This document shows positions 48,912 to 58,083 of a DNA stretch of 64,000 nucleotides, one piece after another. The stretch is from Rhodobacterales bacterium HKCCE3408 (GTDB lineage Bacteria > Pseudomonadota > Alphaproteobacteria > Rhodobacterales > Rhodobacteraceae). The notes below the pieces were generated by a model. It worked only from the letters and a program-made list of their open reading frames with translations, made no database searches and was not told where the DNA came from. The stretch lies in the NCBI GenBank assembly GCA_015689705.1, contig WVSN01000003.1, positions 1 through 64,000 on the forward strand, in the 5' to 3' direction. The position numbers and the translations under genes are program-made. Every line of letters starts with the position of its first letter. Positions within the stretch are counted from its first letter, which is position 1.

Positions 48912-50212
48912 TGGCGGTGGCACAACCCAAGACCGATGCGACCGAGGCGCGGATTGCCGCGCTGACCATGCCCGAGGGCGCGTCCTGGGCGACCGAGGCG
49001 CGCAAGGGGGCGCTCGCCCGGCTGCGCGCGTCCGGCCTGCCGGGTCCGCGGGACGAATACTGGCGCTTCACCAACCCCGCCGGGCTGGTCGAGCCCGAGG
49101 CGCCGCGCGCTGCGACCTTCTCGGATACCGACGAACGTCCGATCTTCGATGCGATCGACCGGGTGAAGCTGGTCTTCGTCGACGGTGTCTTCGACGAAGG
49201 TCTCAGCGACGATCCGGCGCTCGCCGGGGTCGAGATCCTGCGCCTGTCTGATGCGTTGTCCCGCGACATCCACTGGGCGCGCGATCTCTATGGTGCGCTG
49301 GAGGAACGGGGGCAGACCCCGGTCGTCCGCCCGCTTGCCGCGCTCAACACCGCCTTCGCCACCGACGGCGTGGCGATCCGGGCGACGGGCAAGGCCGAGC
49401 GTCCGGTGAACCTGATCTATCTTCACCGCTCCGAGACATCGGACGCGATCCTGCATCACCTCGTGCGGGTCGAGGAGGGGGCGGAGCTGACCGTTCTGGA
49501 GAACGGGCCGGCGGCCTCGCGCTTCAACAAGTGCACCGAGATCGACGTCGCGAAGGGCGGAACGTTCCACCATGTCCGCGCCCAGGGCCGCGACCATGAA
49601 CGCCGCGCGGTCACGCACATGTTTGCCCGCGTCGCCGAAGAGGCGCGCTACAAGAGCTTCACCCTGACCGCGAACGGCGTCATGACCCGGAACGAGCACG
49701 TGATCGAAATCGTCGGCGACGAAGCCATCGCGCATGTCGCGGGCGCGGCGCTTGGCGACGGGCGCACGGGCAAGTTCCACCACGACGATACCGTCTTCAT
49801 TACCCATGACGCCGTCGGCTGCGAAAGCCGGCAGGTGTTCAAGAAGGTGCTGCGGAACGGGGCCGAGGGCGTGTTTCAGGGCAAGATCCTGGTGAAGCCC
49901 GGCGCGCAGAAGACCGACGGCTACCAGATCAGCCAGTCGCTCCTGCTCGACGAGGATTCGAGCTTCCAGGCCAAGCCCGAGCTCGAGATCTACGCCGACG
50001 ACGTGGCCTGTTCGCACGGCTCCACCACTGGTGCCATCGACGAGACGGCGCTGTTCTACCTGCGCTCGCGCGGGGTGCCGACGGCCGAGGCGACCGATCT
50101 GCTGGTGCTGGCCTTCGTCGCCGAGGCGATCGACGAGATCGAGGACGAGGCGCTGCGCGCCGACATCCTCGACCGGCTGAGCGGATGGCTGGAAAGGCGG
50201 CGGCAGGGCTGA
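48911..50212 (+). CDS. sufD: Fe-S cluster assembly protein SufD
   Basis: A 433-residue SufB paralogue. An N-terminal helical part includes GPRDEYWRFTNPAGL, and the beta-helix core has KFHHDDTVFITHDAVGCESRQVFKKVL and GKILVKPGAQKTDGYQ. The conserved C-terminal ADDVACSHGSTTGAIDETALFYLRSRGV is complete. The start at 48911 overlaps the sufC stop, so stoichiometric coupled translation is likely. The YIP1 gene starts two bases after its stop. Confidence 0.97.
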   Translation: MAVAQPKTDATEARIAALTMPEGASWATEARKGALARLRASGLPGPRDEYWRFTNPAGLVEPEAPRAATFSDTDERPIFDAIDRVKLVFVDGVFDEGLSDDPALAGVEILRLSDALSRDIHWARDLYGALEERGQTPVVRPLAALNTAFATDGVAIRATGKAERPVNLIYLHRSETSDAILHHLVRVEEGAELTVLENGPAASRFNKCTEIDVAKGGTFHHVRAQGRDHERRAVTHMFARVAEEARYKSFTLTANGVMTRNEHVIEIVGDEAIAHVAGAALGDGRTGKFHHDDTVFITHDAVGCESRQVFKKVLRNGAEGVFQGKILVKPGAQKTDGYQISQSLLLDEDSSFQAKPELEIYADDVACSHGSTTGAIDETALFYLRSRGVPTAEATDLLVLAFVAEAIDEIEDEALRADILDRLSGWLERRRQG

Positions 50213-50213
50213 G

Positions 50214-50783
50214 ATGGCCGTCACGACGGATATCCTGGCAAGCTACAGGCGGCCGCGGCGGGTCTTCGCGGGTATCCGCGCCCGCGGCGGCGGCGAGCGG
50301 CTGGCGCTCGTCTACCTGATGGCGGCCATGGTGCTCGGCTTCGTGTCGCAGCTTCCGTCGGTCCAGCGCCGGTCGATCCTGCCTGCGCCCGAACTGGAGG
50401 CCGCGATCCGTGCGGAATCCGCCGATGTCCGCCCGATCGAAGGACTGGATGTCCCGGCCAACATGGTCGACGCCAAGTTCCAGGCGCTGATGTCGGCGGA
50501 ACTGGTCGTCTGGTTCCTGATCCTGCCGCTGGCCTTCTACCTGCTGGCACTTGTCGGGTACGGGCTCGCGCGCCTTCTCGGGGTGCGGCTGTCGGGCCTC
50601 GACGCGCGGCTGGCGCTGTTCTGGGCGCTTCTCGCCGCGATCCCGCTGAAGCTTCTGCACGGTCTCGTGGCCGGGCTGATCGGCGCAGGTGCCGCGCAGA
50701 CAACGGTCGGCATCCTGTGGCTCGTCGTGTTCCTGTGGTTCTGGATCTCGAACCTGCGCGAAGCCGGGCAGGGCGCAGCATGA
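50214..50783 (+). CDS. YIP1-family membrane protein (first of two)
   Basis: A 189-residue protein with about four or five hydrophobic segments, including LVYLMAAMVLGFVSQL, LVVWFLILPLAFYLLALVGYGLARLL and a C-terminal TTVGILWLVVFLWFWISNL. It resembles PF04893 (Yip1) proteins. The function is unknown. It starts two bases after sufD and overlaps the next YIP1 gene by four bases (ATGA), so it is part of the suf transcript. Confidence 0.78.
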   Translation: MAVTTDILASYRRPRRVFAGIRARGGGERLALVYLMAAMVLGFVSQLPSVQRRSILPAPELEAAIRAESADVRPIEGLDVPANMVDAKFQALMSAELVVWFLILPLAFYLLALVGYGLARLLGVRLSGLDARLALFWALLAAIPLKLLHGLVAGLIGAGAAQTTVGILWLVVFLWFWISNLREAGQGAA

Positions 50784-51358
50784 GCCGGCCGCCGAGCCTG
50801 GTCGAGCTGGTGGCGCTGACCCGGCTCACGCTGTCGGCCCCGCGCACCGGCGCCGCCGTCGTCCTGCGCGAGGAGACCGGGCGCGAGGGCGCGTGGCTGC
50901 TGTTCGCAATAGCTCTCGTGCTCAGCATCTTCGGCGTGGAACTGGAATTCCTCGCGCTCGGCGTGCGCAACGTGGCGCTCGTCTACGTCGCGGCGACCCA
51001 GGCCGGGGCGTCACTCATCCTTCTGGGCGCGATCCACCATGTCGGCCGGGCCTTCGGCGGCAGCGGCGACTTCGACGGCGCGCTGAAGATCGTGGCGTGG
51101 ATCAATTTCGTCTTCCTCTTCGTCCAGGCGGTGCGGATCGTCGTGCTGCTCGTCCTGCCGCCGGCCGAGGACGTCTTCATGATGCTGAGCTTCGCGCTCT
51201 TTCTCTGGCTTCTGGTGAACTTCACCGCCGAACTGCACGGCTTCCGGTCGCTTGGCCGGGTGTTTCTCGGCGTCATCCTCGCCGCCGTCGGCCTCATCGC
51301 CGTCTTCAACCTGCTCGGCAGCCTCTTCGGCATCTCCGTGATGCCGGCTGGCGCCTGA
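50780..51358 (+). CDS. YIP1-family membrane protein (second of two)
   Basis: A 192-residue protein with five hydrophobic segments; VELVALTRLTLSAPRTGA at the N-terminus and AFGGSGDFDGALKIVAWINF in the middle are typical of Yip1 domain proteins. ATGA overlap joins it to the first YIP1 gene, and sufS starts 12 bases after it. The two may form a heteromeric membrane unit. Similar pairs sit in roseobacter suf clusters, but a function in Fe-S assembly has not been shown as far as I know. Confidence 0.8.
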   Translation: MSRPPSLVELVALTRLTLSAPRTGAAVVLREETGREGAWLLFAIALVLSIFGVELEFLALGVRNVALVYVAATQAGASLILLGAIHHVGRAFGGSGDFDGALKIVAWINFVFLFVQAVRIVVLLVLPPAEDVFMMLSFALFLWLLVNFTAELHGFRSLGRVFLGVILAAVGLIAVFNLLGSLFGISVMPAGA

Positions 51359-51369
51359 AAGGACCTGCC

Positions 51370-52587
51370 ATGTACGACGTAGCGACCATCCGCGCCGATT
51401 TCCCGATCCTGTCGCGGCAGGTGAACGGAAAGCCGCTGGTCTATCTCGACAACGGCGCCTCGGCGCAGAAGCCGCAGGTGGTGATCGACGCCATCACGCG
51501 CGCCTATTCCGAGGAATATTCCAACGTTCACCGGGGCCTGCACTTTCTGTCGAACCTCGCGACCGAGAATTACGAGGCGGTGCGCGGCAAGATCGCGGGG
51601 TTCCTCGGCGCGGCCGATGAACGCGAGATCGTCTTCACCAGCGGCACGACCGAGGGCATCAACCTCGTTGCCTATTCCTGGGCGATGCCGCGCTTCGAGC
51701 CGGGCGACGAGATCGTCCTGAGCGTGGCCGAGCATCACGCCAACATCGTGCCCTGGCATTTCCTGCGCGAACGGCAGGGCGCGGTGCTGAAATGGGTCGA
51801 GATCGACGCGAAGGGCGACCTCGATCCGCAGGCGGTGATCGACGCGATCGGACCGAAGACGAAGCTCGTCGCCGTGACGCACATGTCGAACGTCCTCGGG
51901 ACCGTGGTCGATGTCGCCGCCATCGCCCGCGCGGCACGCGAGCGCGGCGTCGCGACGCTGGTCGACGGTTCTCAGGCGGCGGTGCACATGCCGGTCGACG
52001 TCGATGCGATCGGGGCGGATTTCTACGCGATCACCGGTCACAAGCTCTATGGGCCGAGCGGTTCCGGCGCGATCCATATCCGCAAGGAGCGTCTGGCCGA
52101 GATGCGCCCCTTCATGGGCGGCGGGGACATGATCCGCGAGGTGCACCGAGACGCGGTCAGCTACAACGACCCGCCGATGAAGTTCGAGGCCGGCACACCC
52201 GGCATTGTCCAGCAGATCGGCCTCGGCGCGGCGCTCGACTACCTGATGGGCCTCGGGATGGAGAATGTCGCGGCGCATGAACGCGGCCTGCGCGATTATG
52301 CCCGTGACCGGCTCGACGGGCTGAACTGGCTGCAGGTGCAGGGACACTCGACCGGCAAGGGGGCGATCTTCTCGTTCACGATGGAAGGCGCCCATGCGCA
52401 CGACCTGTCGACGATCCTCGATAAGAAGGGCGTCGCGGTCCGGGCCGGGCACCATTGCGCGCAGCCGCTGATGGACCATCTCGGCGTTCCGGCGACCGCG
52501 CGGGCGAGCTTCGGGCTCTACAACACGAAGTCCGAGGTCGACGTGCTGATCGAGGCGCTGGAACTGGCGCACGATCTCTTCGCCTGA
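51370..52587 (+). CDS. sufS: Cysteine desulfurase SufS
   Basis: A 405-residue group II cysteine desulfurase. [13 protein letters not shown] opens the fold, [14 protein letters not shown] holds the PLP-stacking histidine, [15 protein letters not shown] the PLP lysine, and [14 protein letters not shown] the catalytic cysteine. It is the second desulfurase in the operon besides the IscS-like enzyme. The ATG at 51370 follows AAAGGACC. No sufE, sufT or sufA follows; the next gene is tRNA-Arg. Confidence 0.97.
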   Translation: MYDVATIRADFPILSRQVNGKPLVYLDNGASAQKPQVVIDAITRAYSEEYSNVHRGLHFLSNLATENYEAVRGKIAGFLGAADEREIVFTSGTTEGINLVAYSWAMPRFEPGDEIVLSVAEHHANIVPWHFLRERQGAVLKWVEIDAKGDLDPQAVIDAIGPKTKLVAVTHMSNVLGTVVDVAAIARAARERGVATLVDGSQAAVHMPVDVDAIGADFYAITGHKLYGPSGSGAIHIRKERLAEMRPFMGGGDMIREVHRDAVSYNDPPMKFEAGTPGIVQQIGLGAALDYLMGLGMENVAAHERGLRDYARDRLDGLNWLQVQGHSTGKGAIFSFTMEGAHAHDLSTILDKKGVAVRAGHHCAQPLMDHLGVPATARASFGLYNTKSEVDVLIEALELAHDLFA

Positions 52588-52652
52588 GGGCCGGACGGGC
52601 CGCTCCTTTGCCGTTGCAGAGCCCGGTCTCGCCGAGTATACGGCGGGTCGCG

Positions 52653-52729
<77 letters not shown>

Positions 52730-52774
52730 AATCTTCCGAAATTTCAATGCCTTGACCGCAAAGGCACAATAGTC

Positions 52775-52803
52775 TTGCCAGATTGGCCCCCTCGGGCTTT
52801 GAT
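52775..52803 (+). promoter_or_regulatory. Candidate promoter of the sugar ABC operon
   Basis: TTGCCA (52775-52780) and TTTGAT (52798-52803) with 17 bases between lie 31 bases before the start codon of the binding-protein gene. The match is moderate. Confidence 0.35.
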
Positions 52804-52833
52804 AGGCGCAGACAATTAAATCGGGAGGAACTT

Positions 52834-54177
52834 ATGCCCAGATATTCATATCTGTTGGGTGCGGTATCGGTTTTCGCGCTCACCGCCGTGGCCGCCGGGG
52901 CCGACACGATCCGCTTCTGGACCACCGAAGAGCAGCCCGAGCGGCTGGCCCGGCAGGAGGCGCTGGCCGAGCAGTTCCAGGAGGCGACGGGCCACGAGGT
53001 CGAGGTGATCCCGGTCACCGAAAGCGATCTGGGCACCCGCGCGACGGCCGCCTTCGCCGCCGGCGATCTTCCCGACGTGATCTACCACACGCTGCAGTAC
53101 GCGCTGCCCTGGGCCGAGGCGGGCATCCTCGACACCGACGCCGCGACCGAGGTGATCGAGGATCTCGACCCGTCGACCTTCGCGCCCGGCGCGCTCGAGA
53201 TGGCGGCCTATGACGGCGGATACGCCTCGGTGCCGGTCGACGGCTGGACGCAGATGATCGTCTACCGCGCCGACCTGTTCGAGGAGGCGGGACTGGAGCC
53301 GCCGACCAGCTACGACGCGGTGCTGGCCGCAGTCGACGCGCTGCATAACCCGCCGGACATGTACGGCTTCGTCGCCGCGACGAAGGTCGACGAGAACTTC
53401 ATGTCGCAGGTGCTGGAGCATGTCTTCCTCGCCAACGGCGTCTCGCCGGTCGGGCCGGACGGGTTCCAGCCGCTGGAGGAAGGGCCGACGATCGAGGTGC
53501 TCGATTTCTACAAGGCGATCGCCGAAGCCTCGCCGCCGGGTGAACTCTACTGGGATCAGTCGCGCTCGCTCTACTTCTCGGGCAATGCGGCGATGATCAT
53601 CTGGTCGCCCTTCATCCTCGACGAACTCGCCGGTCTGCGCGACAGCGCGCCGCCGACGATCACTGACGATCCGACCTCGACCGAACTGGCCAGCCGGACC
53701 GGCATCGTGACGAACTTCTCGGGCCCCTCGAACCCCGACGGCGCGGCCTGGGCCGATATCCGGTATTTCGGTATCACGGCGGACGCCAATACCGACGTGG
53801 CGATGCAGTTTGTCGAGTTCTCGATGTCCGATGGCTACACCGAAACGCTCGCCATCGCGCCGGAAGGCAAGTTCCCGGTGCGGAACGGCACGCCGGACAA
53901 CCCGACCGAATACGCCGATGCCTGGGCGACGCTGGATGTCGGCGTGGACCGGCGGGCGCCTCTGGGTGACCTCTACGACGCGGCGATGATCGAGGAGATC
54001 GTCGGCGGGCTCGACGTCGCGCAGCGGTGGGGCGTGGCCGACGGTCAGCTTGCGCTGGCCAGCCGCATGATCAACAGCCAGGCGATCAACCGCATCGTCC
54101 GGCAGTATATCGACGGCGAAATCGACGGGCCGGCGGCGGTCGCGGCGATGAACGAGGAGCTTGGCGCGATCGAGTGA
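52834..54177 (+). CDS. Sugar-type ABC transporter substrate-binding protein
   Basis: A 447-residue family 1 extracellular solute-binding protein. The N-terminal [20 protein letters not shown] with cleavage near AGA is a Sec signal peptide, so it works in the periplasm. [28 protein letters not shown] and [14 protein letters not shown] are typical of UgpB/MalE-like proteins. The start at 52834 has GGGAGGA nine bases upstream and begins the signal peptide; a longer frame from 52783 is rejected. First gene of an operon with two permeases, a GH63-like hydrolase and an ATPase. Confidence 0.93.
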   Translation: MPRYSYLLGAVSVFALTAVAAGADTIRFWTTEEQPERLARQEALAEQFQEATGHEVEVIPVTESDLGTRATAAFAAGDLPDVIYHTLQYALPWAEAGILDTDAATEVIEDLDPSTFAPGALEMAAYDGGYASVPVDGWTQMIVYRADLFEEAGLEPPTSYDAVLAAVDALHNPPDMYGFVAATKVDENFMSQVLEHVFLANGVSPVGPDGFQPLEEGPTIEVLDFYKAIAEASPPGELYWDQSRSLYFSGNAAMIIWSPFILDELAGLRDSAPPTITDDPTSTELASRTGIVTNFSGPSNPDGAAWADIRYFGITADANTDVAMQFVEFSMSDGYTETLAIAPEGKFPVRNGTPDNPTEYADAWATLDVGVDRRAPLGDLYDAAMIEEIVGGLDVAQRWGVADGQLALASRMINSQAINRIVRQYIDGEIDGPAAVAAMNEELGAIE

Positions 54178-54226
54178 TCGTGTCCCGCGCGTCCCCGTGA
54201 CCACCGGGGGCGCGCGGCAGGTTCCG

Positions 54227-55468
54227 ATGCCCGCGCCCGCCCATCCGACGCCGCCCACCGGCACCACCCGGCTTGCCCGACGCGAGGCGAGGCTGGCCTA
54301 CGGTCTTCTGGCGCCGACGCTCATTTCGGTCGCTCTGGTGGTGATCCTGCCGCTTCTCGCGATCTTCTGGATCAGCGTGAAACCGATCGGGCTGGCCGAC
54401 CTGCGACCGACCGCGCCGGTGGTGCGGGAGCAGGTGCGGGGCGAAGGCGACGAGCTGCGCGTCGAATACCGGCTGCGGAATTCGAGCCAGGAAGACGCGA
54501 TCCTGAACGTCGTCCTGACCGACACGCTGCCCGATGGCGTCGAGGTCGCGGGCGATTTGCCGGCGGACTGCGAGATCGACGGCGCGGCGCTGACCTGCCG
54601 GATCGACGAGATGGAGGGCGGCTACAACGAACGGCTGATCGTGCCGATCCGCGCCGCCGATGCCGATGCCGCCGAGGACGCGGCAGAGGCGACCGAGCCC
54701 GTGGCCTCGGGCGAGGCCGACAACATCCTTCTGAACGCCACCTTCACCTTCGAGAACTTCGCGCGGATCTTCGACGGCGACGAGTTCTGGGGCGTCTTCG
54801 GGGTGACGCTGTTCTACACCGTCTTCGGCACGGTCGGGGCGCTGGTCGTCGGGCTGTTCGCGGCGCTCCTGCTGAACAAGAGCTTCCGGGGGCAGGGCGT
54901 TCTTCGGGGGCTCTACCTGTTTCCCTACGTGGCCCCGGTCATCGCCGTCGCATTTTCGTGGCTCATCCTGTTCGACCCGTTCTCGGGCTCGGCCAACGCG
55001 CTTCTGGTGCAGATGGGCGTGACCGAGCAGACGATCAATTTCTTCGGCGACCGGCCGCTGGCGCTGATCATGGTCACCGTCTTCGAGATCTGGCGTTACT
55101 TCCCGCTGTCCTTCCTGTTCATCCTCGCCCGGATGCAGTCGATCGACAGCGACATGTACGAGGCCGCCGACATGGACGGTGCCTCGCCGTTCCAGCAGTT
55201 CTGGTACCTGTCGCTGCCGCAGCTTCTGGGCATCCTGTCGGTGCTGTTCCTGCTGCGCTTCATCTGGACCTTCAACAAGTTCGACGACATCTTCCTGCTG
55301 ACCGGCGGCAATGCCGGGACGCGCACGCTGACCGTCAACGTCTACGAACAGGCCTTCGCGGTGTCGAATATCGGCGCCGGCGCGGCCGTGGCGGTGGTGA
55401 TCTTCTGCTGCCTGCTGGTCTTCAGCTTCCTGTTCTTCCGCTTCATCAGCCGGGAGGAGGGGCTGTGA
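54227..55468 (+). CDS. Sugar ABC transporter permease (MalF-like) with large periplasmic insert
   Basis: A 413-residue inner-membrane permease. After the first helix (LLAPTLISVALVVILPLLAIF) comes a segment of about 110 residues (about 58-168) with beta-sheet character, including LRVEYRLRNSSQEDAILNVV and DTLPDGVEV. These resemble DUF11/Ig-like repeats. The remaining five helices and the EAA loop (YEAADMDGASPFQQFWYLSL) are normal. Usual MalF-type proteins of this class are about 290-320 residues. Start choices are ATG 54227 (used) or GTG 54197; both leave the same mature core. It follows the binding-protein gene by 49 bases. Confidence 0.88.
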   Translation: MPAPAHPTPPTGTTRLARREARLAYGLLAPTLISVALVVILPLLAIFWISVKPIGLADLRPTAPVVREQVRGEGDELRVEYRLRNSSQEDAILNVVLTDTLPDGVEVAGDLPADCEIDGAALTCRIDEMEGGYNERLIVPIRAADADAAEDAAEATEPVASGEADNILLNATFTFENFARIFDGDEFWGVFGVTLFYTVFGTVGALVVGLFAALLLNKSFRGQGVLRGLYLFPYVAPVIAVAFSWLILFDPFSGSANALLVQMGVTEQTINFFGDRPLALIMVTVFEIWRYFPLSFLFILARMQSIDSDMYEAADMDGASPFQQFWYLSLPQLLGILSVLFLLRFIWTFNKFDDIFLLTGGNAGTRTLTVNVYEQAFAVSNIGAGAAVAVVIFCCLLVFSFLFFRFISREEGL

Positions 55469-55490
55469 GGCGGTCCGCTCATGTCAGCCA

Positions 55491-55543
55491 GCGGGGGGCC
55501 TGCCCCCCGCACCCCCCGGAGTATTTCGGGAAAGATGAAGGGG
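55491..55543 (+). repeat. Dispersed hairpin-plus-tail element, copy G
   Basis: A perfect 9-bp stem GCGGGGGGC/GCCCCCCGC with a two-base loop (55491-55510) is followed by ACCCCCCGGAGTATTTCGGG and AAAGATGAAGGGG. It lies between the two permease genes of a single ABC operon, where a full terminator would be disruptive. Its tail supplies the ribosome-binding region of the second permease. Confidence 0.78.
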
Positions 55544-55550
55544 CCAGGGC

Positions 55551-56759
55551 ATGAGCTTTCTGCGGCATGGCCTCGTGACCGGGCCGGTGCTCGGTGCGCT
55601 GTGGATGGTGATCCTGGCGACGACGGTGGCCGTGGCCATGTCCTTCGCGACCGGCGAGCCGTTCCGGCCGGTGATCTGGCTTTCGCTTCTCTGGGGCGCG
55701 GTGCTCGGGCTGATGGCGATCCTGAGGCCTGCCGGGCCGGCGGGCGCTTGGATCGGGGCGGCGGCGATCCTGGCCGGAACGCTTGCCGGGATCGGGCCGA
55801 TGGGGATCGAGGCGCCGGTCGTGCCGACGGCCATCGCGGGTGCGATCCTGGGCGCGGCCTTTGCCCGGTCGATGCTGGCGATCCTGGGCGACTGCCCGCC
55901 CGGCGCGCTGACCCGGCACGAATTCGAGGCCGCAGTGATCCGCTTCCTGACCGGCTTCGGCTATATATTCTTCACCGCGATCGTCCTGATCCCGTTCTAC
56001 GTGATGGTGATGACGAGCCTGAAGAACCAGTCGGAGCTTCTGCAGAACCCGCTCGATTTCTCCATCGACCTGAGCCAGGGGCTCGGCCTGTTCCGCAGCT
56101 ATGTGGAACTGATCCGCGACTTCAACTTCGGCTCCTATCTCTGGACCTCGTTCTATGTCTCGGTTCTGACCGTCTTCATCACGCTGGCTTTTTCGATCCC
56201 CGGCGCCTACGCGGTGGCGCGGCTGCGCTTCCGGGGGCAGGCGCTGATGGCGCGCTCGATCCTGCTGATCTACATGGTGCCGATGATCGTGCTGGCGCTG
56301 CCGATCTACATCGCCTTCTCGATGACGGGCCTGCGCAACACGATCTTCGGCATCGTCATGATCTACCCGGTCACGACCATCCCGGTCGCGCTTTACATGC
56401 TGCAGGGCTATTTCCGCGGCCTGCCGCACGAGGTCGAGGAGGCGGGGCTGATGGACGGGCTCTCGCGGCTTGCCGTGATCTGGAAGATCACGCTGCCGCT
56501 CAGCCTGCCGGCGCTGGCCAGCGTGTCGCTCTATGTCTTCATGATCGCGTGGAACGAGTTCCTGCTGGCCTTCATGCTGCTCGACGATCCGTCGAAGTTC
56601 ACGCTGACGCGCGGCATCGCCTCGCTCAATTCCTCGGAGATTCCGCGCCAGCACCTGATGGCGGGAGCGGTCATCGCGACAGTGCCGATCATGGCGCTGT
56701 TCCTCGGGCTGGAGCGGTTCATGACCAAGGGCCTGACCGCCGGGTCGGTGAAGGGATGA
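55551..56759 (+). CDS. Sugar ABC transporter permease (MalG-like) with N-terminal membrane extension
   Basis: A 402-residue permease. The C-terminal 280 residues are a standard MalG-type domain with SLKNQSELLQNPLDF, the EAA motif EEAGLMDGLSRLAVIWKITLPL and AWNEFLLAF. Ahead of it, residues 1-105 add about four extra hydrophobic segments not found in ordinary MalG proteins (about 280 residues in total). Together with the insert in its partner permease this marks an unusual importer. The ATG at 55551 follows GAAGGGGCCAGGGC from repeat copy G. Confidence 0.9.
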   Translation: MSFLRHGLVTGPVLGALWMVILATTVAVAMSFATGEPFRPVIWLSLLWGAVLGLMAILRPAGPAGAWIGAAAILAGTLAGIGPMGIEAPVVPTAIAGAILGAAFARSMLAILGDCPPGALTRHEFEAAVIRFLTGFGYIFFTAIVLIPFYVMVMTSLKNQSELLQNPLDFSIDLSQGLGLFRSYVELIRDFNFGSYLWTSFYVSVLTVFITLAFSIPGAYAVARLRFRGQALMARSILLIYMVPMIVLALPIYIAFSMTGLRNTIFGIVMIYPVTTIPVALYMLQGYFRGLPHEVEEAGLMDGLSRLAVIWKITLPLSLPALASVSLYVFMIAWNEFLLAFMLLDDPSKFTLTRGIASLNSSEIPRQHLMAGAVIATVPIMALFLGLERFMTKGLTAGSVKG

Positions 56760-56826
56760 GGCCCCGTCGCGATAAAGGCGCGGCACGCGGGTGGCCGGTC
56801 ATGATCGCCCGGGGCGGGAGGATGGA

Positions 56827-58080
56827 ATGAGCCACGAAGATTTCGACGACCGGGCGCGGCAGATCCTGCGCGACAACGACCGGGGCGGCTACACGATCCC
56901 GACGCGGGGGCTCTATCCCTACCAGTGGAACTGGGATTCGGCCTTCGCCGCCTGGGGCTTTTCGAGCTTCGACATCGACCGGGCCTGGACCGAGCTCGAG
57001 ACGCTGTTCTCGGCCCAGTGGGACACCGGCATGGTGCCGCATATCGTGTTCTGGAAGCCCGATCCGGGCTATTTCCCGGGGCCGGATGTCTGGGGCGCGG
57101 GGCAGGAGCCGGCGACGTCGGGCATCAGCCAGCCGCCGGTCGCCGCGATCCTCGCGCGCAAGATACATGCCGCCTATCCCGATGCCGGGGAGCCGCGGCT
57201 GCGCGCGCTCTATCCGAAGCTCGTCGCGTGGCATCGCTGGTGGCACCGGGACCGGTCGGCCGAGGGGGTCGTGGCGATCACCCATCCGTGGGAATCCGGC
57301 CGGGACAACTGCGCTGACTGGGATCCGGGGATGGCCCGCGTCGACGGTTCGGGCGTGGGCGACTACACGCGCCGCGACACCGGCCATGTCGATGCCTCGA
57401 TGCGGCCGTCGAAGCAGGATTACGACCGCTATCTCGCCATCCTCCAGTTCGGCCGCGCCTGCGGGTGGGATCAGGCGGAGATCGTGGCGAACGGGCCGTT
57501 CTACATGGCCGATCCGGCGATGACCTTCATCCTGATTCGCGCCCATCGCGACCTGGCCGCCATCGGGCGGAGCCTCGGCGAGGACGTCTCGGAGATCGAG
57601 AGCTGGTGTGCCGATCTCGAGGCCGGGCTGGAGCGGATCTGGAACGCCGATCTCGGCGCCTACGATGCGCGTGACCTGCGCACTGGCGAGTTCGCCAATT
57701 GCCTCGGCTCGGGCGCCTTCCTCGGCTGGCTTGCCGGGATCGAGAATGCGGAGATGGAGGCGCGGTTGATGGCGGTCTGGGACGGGGTCCGCTACGGCAT
57801 CCCGTCGAACGACCCGGCGGCGTCCGAGTTCAATCCGCGCCGCTACTGGCGCGGGCCGACCTGGCCCGTGGTGAACGCGCTGATCGCCATGGGCTTCGCC
57901 GATGCCGGCCGGGAGGCCGAGGAAGCGCGGCTGCGGCGCGAGACGGTCGAGCTGATCGAGCGCGGCGGCTTCTTCGAATATTTCGACCCGCTCGACGGGA
58001 CGGCCTGCGGCGGCGACCACTTCACCTGGACGGCGGCGATCTGGCTGACCTGGGCCAGCCCCAACGCGCGGAGGATCTGA
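56827..58080 (+). CDS. GH63-like glycoside hydrolase (glycosylglycerate/MGH1-type)
   Basis: A 417-residue (alpha/alpha)6-barrel hydrolase. YPYQWNWDSAFAAWGFSSFD, ITHPWESGRDNCADWD (candidate acid region), MRPSKQDYDRYL, YWRGPTWPVVNALIAMGF and FFEYFDPLDGTACGGDHFTW are motifs of the GH63 mannosyl/glucosylglycerate hydrolase group. There is no signal peptide, so it acts on substrate already imported by the adjacent ABC transporter. The likely substrate is a glycosylated compatible solute. The start at 56827 follows GGGAGGATGGA; an in-frame start at 56791 is less good. Confidence 0.85.
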   Translation: MSHEDFDDRARQILRDNDRGGYTIPTRGLYPYQWNWDSAFAAWGFSSFDIDRAWTELETLFSAQWDTGMVPHIVFWKPDPGYFPGPDVWGAGQEPATSGISQPPVAAILARKIHAAYPDAGEPRLRALYPKLVAWHRWWHRDRSAEGVVAITHPWESGRDNCADWDPGMARVDGSGVGDYTRRDTGHVDASMRPSKQDYDRYLAILQFGRACGWDQAEIVANGPFYMADPAMTFILIRAHRDLAAIGRSLGEDVSEIESWCADLEAGLERIWNADLGAYDARDLRTGEFANCLGSGAFLGWLAGIENAEMEARLMAVWDGVRYGIPSNDPAASEFNPRRYWRGPTWPVVNALIAMGFADAGREAEEARLRRETVELIERGGFFEYFDPLDGTACGGDHFTWTAAIWLTWASPNARRI

Positions 58081-58083
58081 ACA

